The translations under genes and the position numbers were made by a program. From positions 79,005,018 to 79,069,017 of the forward strand of contig OZ026516.1 of assembly GCA_964019695.1 (NCBI GenBank): a stretch of 64,000 bases of DNA, read 5' to 3'. Positions 13,501 through 23,446 of this stretch are shown here, in pieces. The notes beneath the pieces were generated by a model that was not told where the DNA came from, searched no databases, and saw nothing but the letters and a program-made list of their open reading frames with translations. Position 1 is the stretch's first letter; the number at the start of each line of letters is the position of its first letter. This stretch comes from Loripinus fragilis. Its lineage: Eukaryota > Mollusca > Bivalvia > Lucinida > Lucinidae.

Positions 13501-16425
13501 CATCAAACGGAGACCCCAGAGCGTGCCGGAGGGCGCACTAAGATGAATTCTGATTGCGACCAGTTTCAAGTTTAAAAGCAAATTCTCTTCAATCTAAATG
13601 AAGATTAGAGATGATTTTGTGGATTCTAGAGAAATAAAACACTAAAATTGATCTTACATAAGAGAGCCAATAGCATAGAAATCTTCTCGGACCCCACTTT
13701 TTCGACGGCAATTTTTACGACAAAATGTACCAAATCGGATGCCCCTGCTGGACAGTGTGCTCGAGCAAGCCACTCAAATCTTGCTAAATCATGCAGAAAT
13801 CTCCATGATCATGTGCAACATTTACAACTCAATACTTGCCTCCCACCTCGTTTCTTTGATAATCAGCTTCGAGTTTGTGTATATGAAAATGAAAGTAGAA
13901 TTCTGATGCATTTCCAGGCCGAGCCACACATTCGTATTTTGGCCTGATAGCCACATTTAGTATTTTCAGTTGCCGAAAAATGCTTTTTATTGATGCCCAA
14001 ACATTCCCAGGCACACAGAAACAGCACTTGGCAGTATAAAATACAACAAAGTGTATTTAGAGCCAAGAATTGAAGGGTACCCCCTTTTATTATCAAATTT
14101 GCCCAGGCCCAGCTGATCCGATCAGTGGTTTGCTACCTTTAAGAAAACTTTTTTGCTCCTAATTTGAGAATTTTTGAAAAAAATCACAAATTTGGAGCTT
14201 ATGCAGACATACAATGTATAGGAAAGTTGGCTGAAATACTCTCTGACCTTTTGACAGCTGTTGTAGAATATCACCCTGTTCCGAAAAGAGCCACAGGCAC
14301 AAATTCTTTACCCCGACACCAACTGTGCGATTTCCCCTCCTGTGAAAAAGACTTGCGCACAAGAATCAAAATCATGCTATATCCTTAGCCGACAGCTGAT
14401 GAGGTGTGCAAAGCCTGCTTTATTTACATCTGAAATGGAAACTTGAAAATCACTGTTTGTGCTTAAAGGTAGCAAACCACCATCAAACGGAGACCCCAGA
14501 GCGTGCCGGAGGGGGCACTAAGATGAATTCTGATTGCGACCAGTTTCAAGTTTAAAAGCAAATTCTCTTCAATCTAAATGAAGATTAGAGATGATTTTGT
14601 GGATTCTAGAGAAATAAAACACTAAAATTGATCTTACATAAGAGAGCCAATAGCATAGAAATCTTCTCGGACCCCACTTTTTCGACGGCAATTTTTACGA
14701 CAAAATGTACCAAATCGGATGCCCCTGCTGGACAGTGTGCTCGAGCAAGCCACTCAAACCTTGCTAAATCATGCAGAAATCTCCATGATCATGTGCAACA
14801 TTTACAACTCAATACTTGCCTCCCACCTCGTTTCTTTGATAATCAGCTTCGAGTTTGTGTATATGAAAATGAAAGTAGAATTCTGATGCATTTCCAGGCC
14901 GAGCCACACATTCGTATTTTGGCCTGATAGCCACATTTAGTATTTTCAGTTGCCGAAAAATGCTTTTTATTGATGCCCAAACATTCCCAGGCACACAGAA
15001 ACAGCACTTGGCAGTATAAAATACAACAAAGTGTATTTAGAGCCAAGAATTGAAGGGTACCCCCTTTTATTATCAAATTTGCCCAGGCCCAGCTGATCCG
15101 ATCAGTGGTTTGCTACCTTTAAGAAAACTTTTTTGCTCCTAATTTGAGAATTTTTGAAAAAAATCACAAATTTGGAGCTTATGCAGACATACAATGTATA
15201 GGAAAGTTGGCTGAAATACTCTCTGACCTTTTGACAGCTGTTGTAGAATATCACCCTGTTCCGAAAAGAGCCACAGGCACAAATTCTTTACCCCGACACC
15301 AACTGTGCGATTTCCCCTCCTGTGAAAAAGACTTGCGCACAAGAATCAAAATCATGCTATATCCTTAGCCGACAGCTGATGAGGTGTGCAAAGCCTGCTT
15401 TATTTACATCTGAAATGGAAACTTGAAAATCACTGTTTGTGCTTAAAGGTAGCAAACCACCATCAAACGGAGACCCCAGAGCGTGCCGGAGGGCGCACTA
15501 AGATGAATTCTGATTGCGACCAGTTTCAAGTTTAAAAGCAAATTCTCTTCAATCTAAATGAAGATTAGAGATGATTTTGTGGATTCTAGAGAAATAAAAC
15601 ACTAAAATTGATCTTACATAAGAGAGCCAATAGCATAGAAATCTTCTCGGACCCCACTTTTTCGACGGCAATTTTTACGACAAAATGTACCAAATCGGAT
15701 GCCCCTGCTGGACAGTGTGCTCGAGCAAGCCACTCAAATCTTGCTAAATCATGCAGAAATCTCCATGATCATGTGCAACATTTACAACTCAATACTTGCC
15801 TCCCACCTCGTTTCTTTGATAATCAGCTTCAAGTTTGTGTATATGAAAATGAAAGTAGAATTCTGATGCATTTCCAGGCCGAGCCACACATTTGTATTTT
15901 GGCCTGATAGCCACATTTAGTATTTTCAGTTGCCGAAAAATGCTTTTTATTGATGCCCAAACATTCCCAGGCACACAGAAACAGCACTTGGCAGTATAAA
16001 ATACAACAAAGTGTATTTAGAGCCAAGAATTGAAGGGTACCCCCTTTTATTATCAAATTTGCCAAGGCCCAGCTGATCCGATCAGTGGTTTGCTACCTTT
16101 AAGAAAACTTTTTTGCTCCTAATTTGAGAATTTTTGAAAAAAATCACAAATTTGGAGCTTATGCAGACATACAATGTATAGGAAAGTTGGCTGAAATACT
16201 CTCTGACCTTTTGACAGCTGTTGTAGAATATCACCCTGTTCCGAAAAGAGCCACAGGCACAAATTCTTTTCCCCGACACCAACTGTGCGATTTCCCCTCC
16301 TGTGAAAAAGACTTGCGCACAAGAATCAAAATCATGCTATATCCTTAGCCGACAGCTGATGAGGTGTGCAAAGCCTGCTTTATTTACATCTGAAATGGAA
16401 ACTTGAAAATCACTGTTTGTGCTTA
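10546..16425 (+). repeat. Higher-order block 2 (units 10-15)
   Basis: Carries the same ordered variant series as units 3-8: three ATGAAGATG units, a plain ATGAAAATG unit, the GAGGGGGCAC unit (14) and the CTTCAAGTTTG/GCCAAGG unit (15). Unit 14 has a private change (CACTCAAACC) and unit 7 a private change (GCGACTTCCC), so a few mutations accumulated after the block was copied. Unit 9 is one extra ATGAAGATG unit between the blocks. Units 16-18 are ATGAAAATG types with private changes. Confidence 0.85.
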
Positions 16426-19359
16426 AAGGTAGCAAACCACCATCAAACGGAGACCCCAGAGCGTGCCGGAGGGCGCACTAAGATGAATTCTGATTGCGAC
16501 CAGTTTCAAGTTTAAAAGCAAATTCTCTTCAATCTAAATGAAGATTAGAGATGATTTTGTGGATTCTAGAGAAATAAAACACTAAAATTGATCTTACATA
16601 AGAGAGCCAATAGCATAGAAATCTTCTCGGACCCCACTTTTTCGACGGCAATTTTTACGACAAAATGTACCAAATCGGATGCCCCTGCTGGACAGTGTGC
16701 TCGAGCAAGCCACTCAAATCTTGCTAAATCATGCAGAAATCTCCATGATCATGTGCAACATTTACAACTCAATACTTGCCTCCCACCTCGTTTCTTTGAT
16801 AATCAGCTTCGAGTTTGTGTATATGAAAATGAAAGTAGAATTCTGTTGCATTTCCAGGCCGAGCCACACATTCGTATTTTGGCCTGATAGCCACATTTAG
16901 TATTTTCAGTTGCCGAAAAATGCTTTTTATTGATGCCCAAACATTCCCAGGCACACAGAAACAGCACTTGGCAGTATAAAATACAACAAAGTGTATTTAG
17001 AGCCAAGAATTGAAGGGTACCCCCTTTTATTATCAAATTTGCCCAGGCCCAGCTGATCCGATCAGTGGTTTGCTACCTTTAAGAAAACTTTTTTGCTCCT
17101 AATTTGAGAATTTTTGAAAAAAATCACAAATTTGGAGCTTATGCAGACATACAATGTATAGGAAAGTTGGCTGAAATACTCTCTGACCTTTTGACAGCTG
17201 TTGTAGAATATCACCCTGTTCCGAAAAGAGCCACAGGCACAAATTCTTTACCCCGACACCAACTGTGCGATTTCCCCTCCTGTGAAAAAGACTTGCGCAC
17301 AAGAATCAAAATCATGCTATATCCTTAGCCGACAGCTGATGAGGTGTGCAAAGCCTGCTTTATTTACATCTGAAATGGAAACTTGAAAATCACTGTTTGT
17401 GCTTAAAGGTAGCAAACCACCATCAAATGGAGACCCCAGAGCGTGCCGGAGGGCGCACTAAGATGAATTCTGATTGCGACCAGTTTCAAGTTTAAAAGCA
17501 AATTCTCTTCAATCTAAATGAAGATTAGAGATGATTTTGTGGATTCTAGAGAAATAAAACACTAAAATTGATCTTACATAAGAGAGCCAATAGCATAGAA
17601 ATCTTCTCGGACCCCACTTTTTCGACGGCAATTTTTACGACAAAATGTACCAAATCGGATGCCCCTGCTGGACAGTGTGCTCGAGCAAGCCACTCAAATC
17701 TTGCTAAATCATGCAGAAATCTCCATGATCATGTGCAACATTTACAACTCAATACTTGCCTCCCACCTCGTTTCTTTGATAATCAGCTTCGAGTTTGTGT
17801 ATATGAAAATGAAAGTAGAATTCTGATGCATTTCCAGGCCGAGCCACACATTCGTATTTTGGCCTGATAGCCACATTTAGTATTTTCAGTTGCCGAAAAA
17901 TGCTTTTTATTGATGCCCAAACATTCCCAGGCACACAGAAACAGCACTTGGCAGTATAAAATACAACAAAGTGTATTTAGAGCCAAGAATTGAAGGGTAC
18001 CCCCTTTTATTATCAAATTTGCCCAGGCCCAGCTGATCCGATCAGTGGTTTGCTACCTTTAAGAAAACTTTTTTGCTCCTAATTTGAGAATTTTTGAAAA
18101 AAATCACAAATTTGGAGCTTATGCAGACATACAATGTATAGGAAAGTTGGCTGAAATACTCTCTGACCTTTTGACAGCTGTTGTAGAATATCACCCTGTT
18201 CCGAAAAGAGCCACAGGCACAAATTCTTTACCCCGACACCAACTGTGCGATTTCCCCTCCTGTGAAAAAGACTTGCGCACAAGAATCAAAATCATGCTAT
18301 ATCCTTAGCCGACAGCTGATGAGGTGTGCAAAGCCTGCTTTATTTACATCTGAAATGGAAACTTGAACATCACTGTTTGTGCTTAAAGGTAGCAAACCAC
18401 CATCAAACGGAGACCCCAGAGCGTGCCGGAGGGCGCACTAAGATGAATTCTGATTGCGACCAGTTTCAAGTTTAAAAGCAAATTCTCTTCAATCTAAATG
18501 AAGATTAGAGATGATTTTGTGGATTCTAGAGAAATAAAACACTAAAATTGATCTTACATAAGAGAGCCAATAGCATAGAAATCTTCTCGGACCCCACTTT
18601 TTCGACGGCAATTTTTACGACAAAATGTACCAAATCGGATGCCCCTGCTGGACAGTGTGCTCGAGCAAGCCACTCAAATCTTGCTAAATCATGCAGAAAT
18701 CTCCATGATCATGTGCAACATTTACAACTCAATACTTGCCTCCCACCTCGTTTCTTTGATAATCAGCTTCGAGTTTGTGTATATGAAAATGAAAGTAGAA
18801 TTCTGATGCATTTCCAGGCCGAGCCACACATTCGTATTTTGGCCTGATAGCCACATTTAGTATTTTCAGTTGCCGAAAAATGCTTTTTATTGATGCTCAA
18901 ACATTCCCAGGCACACAGAAACAGCACTTGGCAGTATAAAATACAACAAAGTGTATTTAGAGCCAAGAATTGAAGGGTACCCCCTTTTATTATCAAATTT
19001 GCCCAGGCCCAGCTGATCCGATCAGTGGTTTGCTACCTTTAAGAAAACTTTTTTGCTCCTAATTTGAGAATTTTTGAAAAAATCACAAATTTGGAGCTTA
19101 TGCAGACATACAATGTATAGGAAAGTTGGCTGAAATACTCTCTGACCTTTTGACAGCTGTTGTAGAATATCACCCTGTTCCGAAAAGAGCCACAGGCACA
19201 AATTCTTTACCCCGACACCAACTGTGCGATTTCCCCTCCTGTGAAAAAGACTTGCGCACAAGAATCAAAATCATGCTATATCCTTAGCCGACAGCTGATG
19301 AGGTGTGCAAAGCCTGCTTTATTTATATCTGAAATGGAAACTTGAAAATCACTGTTTGT

Positions 19360-19766
19360 CGCCGTTTAAATTAGCGTAATTCCAGATTTTTTGCAAAAAT
19401 TATTGTCGCAAAACTACAGAAGCTACAATCATGGAAAAAGTACCAAATGAAAGCAAATTGATTTACGCAATAAACAAATTTATTGTAGCTTCCTGGTGTC
19501 TATTGTTTTCGCATGGTAGTCATTTAAACACAAAGACAAATTAAAATTTCATTTTTTCGGTGACGTTAACGCCAGCGTCAATGGGAATCGTGATATTTGA
19601 AATTCGCGTTCTCTTGAGAACCAAAGGCATAATTATTTTAATATTCAATTGTATAGTACTATTTTCTATTTGCTTTTCATCCGTGTAAGTTTTGTAAAAA
19701 TGCACCCATTAACTTCGTCGTATTAATTTTTGCAAAAAATCTGGAAGTGCACTGTTTTAAACGGCG
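19360..19766. mobile_element. 407-bp MITE-like element at the array's right edge
   Basis: Inverted ends of about 43 bp: 19360-19402 starts CGCCGTTTAAA and runs through CCAGATTTTTTGCAAAAATTA; 19724-19766 is its reverse complement, with differences only in the middle (TTAGCGTAAT versus ACAGTGCACT). The interior is AT-rich and non-coding. The array is cut about 5 bp before the end of its last unit, exactly where this element begins. I see no clear target duplication. Confidence 0.75.
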
Positions 19767-20867
19767 GCGTCACAAATGTCTGTCCAGGCAAAGTATTGCG
19801 GGTCAGATCATCGCTGCATGGTACTTGTATATACATATGCGAAGCTCTTCGGGACTGTTTCACCTTCATATCAATGCGAAAAGCGCCAGTCAATTCCCGA
19901 CAGGTAAGCGTAAATTTACTCCGCCTAGTTTTGGGAAGGAATGTAAACGGCAATGCCGTGAAGATGCTGCTGTAAAATTATAGCCCGCTACCCTAAGTCC
20001 CACAGGTGCCGTAGCTCCTAATGAAGGATGCATAACCGGTATTTTTTTGCATCTTATGACGTAGGGGGAATTAGATATGAAGATACTATTGGTCTGTCAA
20101 TATTATTTTGTCTACAGCAAAAAAAAAAAAGTATATAAAAAGCCTAAGAAAGAAGCAAAAATTAAATTGGAATACCGAAGCTCGGAATCTCGGACCTAAT
20201 AAACACGGACTGGTCACTTACATACAGGTAATAATGTATATATTGGAAATACGTTGTCGTGGCTCAATGGTGGCTGAGCTTTCAAAACTGACGTATGTTG
20301 AAGATTAAATAAACGGTAGATGCTGGGCCCAAACCTACGTATACAGAAAAAATTAGAGTAGGCCTACCCCGAGTAATAATTGAAATTAAAATAAAGATTA
20401 CAATTATTTTAACTTAATAATCAGGACATCGGGTTTTTTTCCCAGAAAATTTGCAAAATGCTTAAAACTTCCATGTGAGATTATGAAAAATCTAGCGCGA
20501 TGACATATCCTTTTTATTTCATAAATTGACAGTCCATACATAGAACAAACTGTATGCAAAGAATTAAAAAGATTTTAATGTGGGAAGTATTACCCGCAAC
20601 TGCCCTTAAATTAGTAGGCCTAAACCATGTAAACCAGATGAGAAATAGATCTAATCATAAACTGAACTGCGTGGACGATTCTCGACCCAACTTTAACTTA
20701 CGAACATTCAAAAGGGAACATTTAATATCGTAAAAAAATGTTTGACAGTCTGGTGGCAGAAAACCTCAACATGAAAAACGCTTTTGATCCGGTTTTATAA
20801 TAAGTTAAGCTTCTCTTTGAAAAACGGTTAGGTGTGCTATTTTTGCGCGACGCGACGTTAACTTTAA
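19767..20867. other. Unassigned non-coding DNA
   Basis: AT-rich sequence with short frames only (81 codons or fewer), none recognisable. Contains a 12-A run at 20119-20130. No copy seen elsewhere in the window. Confidence 0.5.
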
Positions 20868-21275
20868 GACGTATTTTCTCGAACGCAGTGTCTCGGGGTA
20901 CGGTACCCGACTCCTAGACAACGAGGCTAGGGATCCGGTACCGGACCCCTAGACATTCATTCTAGGGGTCCGGTACCGGACCCCGAGCCGCGCCTATGAG
21001 GAATGTCTCTGGGTCCGGTATATTGTAAAACAACTACTGACAAGCCTAGGGATACGGGTCCGTACATGCACGTGGTCTGGTAGTTTACTAAAACAATTTC
21101 TGACAAGTCTAGGGAGACGGGTCCGTACCTACACAATTTATGTAGTGACTATATAACCAACAAAACTCGCGTTGTTAATTTCACTTTGTTCCGTCCACCA
21201 TCTTTGATCCTCAAAGGGAAGCTAATCTTATTTACTGTCAAACAAGTATAAGCTTATACAAAAGGTATAAAAAAA
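20868..21275 (+). repeat. Left inverted arm of the foldback element
   Basis: Rich in alternating copies of a short motif resembling 'ctagg(g/a)gtccggtaccggac', which is itself partly palindromic (GGTACC core), so the arm can also fold on itself. Matches the reverse complement of 23083-23446. Confidence 0.8.
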
Positions 21276-21550
21276 TCGATAAAGCGGTATATAGCGGTAA
21301 AGTTAGAAAGAACATTAATCTATACATATATTTTTTTCTTATCCTTAATTTTTTAAACATACCATGAGTAAAGGAAATTATTCACCTGTAACAAATCAAT
21401 TATCTTCTCACCAGCAATTATCTCACATCTTCAATTAAAGAAACCAATTAACTACTCGTTGGCAGCTGTTGAGTGAGATGAGCGAGCAGTGTCAAATAAG
21501 CTCACCTGAACTTAACAAAATAATCTACAGTGTAGATTCATTATTCAACT

Positions 21551-21742
21551 ATGGCTTTCAAAGAGACTAACTACTGGGACAACGGCAGTGGACCTTACTG
21601 CGGCATCTTCGGACATAGCTTTATAAGAAGACTTTGCGTCAGATGGAATAAACGTAACCACACAGATCTTCCCTACGCCCTGACTGTGATGTGTGCCTTA
21701 CATCCTATCCTAAATGTGCTGGAAGAGAAGGCAATGGAATAG
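21551..21742 (+). CDS. Small uncharacterised ORF inside the foldback element
   Basis: Sixty-three codons starting MAFKETNYWDNG and containing the segment CGIFGHSFIRRLCVRWN. 'GHSF(I/V)RRL'-like strings occur near the start of SGNH/GDSL-type hydrolase-like modules in invertebrate proteins, but this is only a resemblance and nothing downstream supports it. The last 13 or so codons (LHPILN..LEE.AME) and the stop are repeated, with a few substitutions and the frame retained, in the second internal duplicate at 22287-22327. A CAG and an AATAAA-like string follow. It may be a terminal exon captured by the element, or chance. Confidence 0.25.
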   Translation: MAFKETNYWDNGSGPYCGIFGHSFIRRLCVRWNKRNHTDLPYALTVMCALHPILNVLEEKAME

Positions 21743-22151
21743 ATGACAGACATACACAAAAAGCCCACAGCTTGCATAAATTGTTGGTGCTCAAAAGAAT
21801 GTATCAATGAGACGGTTCTTTTCAGTACCTACACAATATGTGTAACTAATAAACATTTACGCTTACGGTCTGTGGCGTCTGGTCTGTGCTTGCAGGTTAT
21901 AAATACCATGCGCGGATCAAGAAAGTTTTTTTTTTCCGATGGGGTCCAATTTTTTTTCTGTACATAGTTGATAAGGGGATCAAATATCTTATCTAGTTGA
22001 TAAGGGGATCAAATATCACTAAAATCGGGCCGATGCAGGCCATCATCGTCCCGACAGCGAAACGCCATTTCAATGGCGTTTCACTGGCGTACCAATGATA
22101 GCTCAACATTGCTTAGTAGCTTTGTAATTTTTCAGGAGATCATATATAGCT
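21696..22151 (+). repeat. Internal direct duplicate 1 of the foldback interior
   Basis: Matches 22281-22708 in the same orientation, offset about 585 bp: CCTT(A/G)CATCCTATCC through TCATATATAGCTGTTT. Carries the AAACGCCATTTCAATGGCGT palindrome and the ATGCGCGGATCAAGAAAGTT motif. A related motif, ATGCGCGGATCC, lies at 47880. Confidence 0.85.
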
Positions 22152-22280
22152 GTTTTGCTGAGAATAACTTCCTGTGCCTGAAAGCTACATCGGGCCACCA
22201 TCGGCCCATGCATGTTACATCGGGCCAAAACGGCCCGCGTTTTAGCTGATGTATTGTGATTAACTTCGGACCACCATCGG

Positions 22281-22708
22281 CCTTGCATCCTATCCTAAAT
22301 GAGCTGGAAGAGGAGGCTATGGAATAGACGACAGACAGACACAAAAAGCCCCTAGCATGCATAAATTGTTGGTGCTCAAAAGAACATATCAATGAGGCGG
22401 TTCTTTTCAGTACCTACACAATATGTGAAACTAATAAACATTTACGATTATGGTCTGTGGCGTCTGGTCTGTGCTTGCAGGTTATAAATACCATGCGCGG
22501 ATCAAGAAAGTTTTTTCCGAGGGGGTCCAATTTTTTTCTTTATATAGTTGATAAGGGGATCAAATATCACTAAAATCGGGCCGATGCGGGCCATCATCGT
22601 CCCGACAGGAAACGCCATTTCAATGGCGTTTCACTGGCGTACCAATGATGGCTCAACATTGCTTGGTAGCTTTGTGATTTTTCAGGGGATCATATATAGC
22701 TGTTTCGT
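22281..22708 (+). repeat. Internal direct duplicate 2 of the foldback interior
   Basis: Second copy of 21696-22151, roughly 90 % or more similar by eye, slightly shorter in the T-runs. The 129 bp between the duplicates contains further inverted 'atcgggcc/ggcccgat' strings. Confidence 0.85.
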
Positions 22709-23082
22709 ACCGCACCTTTAGGATTATCCTTGTCGGTGACCAATTAGAGGGTATGAAAGCAATTAAACAATGCACCTGTAATCGCCGTTTGCTTACTTCA
22801 ATGAAAGTGCAAATTGGCATTAACCTTACGGACAATAATCAAATAGACAGATAACAATTATTATGAAATGTTTTTTTAATAAAACGTAATAAAACACTGA
22901 GAAAAACATCAATTAAAGAACCGCAAACCCGGCGCAAATTCACTGATGCGATAGTAAGTTCCCCCTGACATTAATTACCTTTATTCATGGCTTTTGAAAT
23001 TGAAAAATAAGGATCAGAAAAAAACTAATAAGAATAAAGTATGCGAAATTATATAGTCATTTTTTTACTATTGTCCGTTAAA

Positions 23083-23446
23083 AATCTTATACCTTTTGTA
23101 TAAGTTTATACTTGTTTGAAGATGTAATACATAATAGCTTCCCTTCGAGGATCAAAGATGGCGGACGGTCACGATGCAAAGTGAAAACTTCAACACATAA
23201 GACAATTGTTTTTTTAAAGTCGTAGAGTATAAACGAGTTTTTGTTGGTAAAATTACTTTTAGTACATATGGTATACGTGTAGATACGGACCCGTATCCCT
23301 AGACTTATCAGTAGCCATATCACACACTACCGGACTCCGAGACAGTCCTCACAGGCGTGGCTCGGAGTCCGGTACCGGATCCCTAGCCTCGTAGTCTAGG
23401 AGTCGGGTACCGGACCCCGAGACACTGCGTTTCTCGAAATGACGTC
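23083..23446 (-). repeat. Right inverted arm of the foldback element
   Basis: Reverse complement of the left arm, shorter because one tandem subrepeat is missing. Outer end near GACGTC at 23441-23446. Confidence 0.8.

Larger units (their letters stand above)
1726..19359 (+). repeat. Macrosatellite: 18 tandem 980-bp units
   Basis: Units start at 1726 and every 980 bp after that (2706, 3686, ... 18386). Units 1-17 are exactly 980 bp. Unit 18 has one A deleted in an A-run near 19076 and stops about 5 bp short, at 19359. Units differ by only a few substitutions each, which implies recent amplification or strong homogenisation. Each unit comprises TTAA, a 652-bp TIR element, TTAA and a 320-bp spacer. 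Short open frames repeat in every unit on both strands (for example 99 codons at 1888-2187), but they overlap one another and resemble no protein I know, so I do not call them genes. Not rDNA, 5S, histone or tRNA. Confidence 0.97.
20868..23446. mobile_element. Foldback element with roughly 400-bp inverted arms
   Basis: Left arm 20868-21275 and right arm about 23083-23446 are inverted copies. They share, in order, 'gacgt..ttctcga(a)acgcagtgtctcggggt', several GGTACCGGAC/CTAGGGATC motifs, 'ctagggatacgggtccgta', 'ccatctttgatcct' and 'aacaagtata..cttatacaaaaggtata'. The left arm has an extra tandem copy of the 'ctgacaag-ctaggg-acgggtccgtac' segment. The interior of about 1.8 kb holds a 63-codon frame and an internal direct duplication. 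Long TIRs with internal subrepeats are typical of Foldback-type elements. I did not find a target duplication, and no transposase is visible. Confidence 0.8.

Noticed and set aside
1888..19261. Repeated ORFs of 61-99 codons in each satellite unit as a tandem gene family
   Set aside because: They overlap on both strands, begin and end inside the transposon or spacer, have no recognisable domain, and their conservation is explained by the near-identity of the units.
1726..19359. CRISPR array or rDNA/5S/histone cluster
   Set aside because: The repeat is 980 bp without short repeat-spacer structure, and no rRNA, 5S or histone sequence is recognisable.
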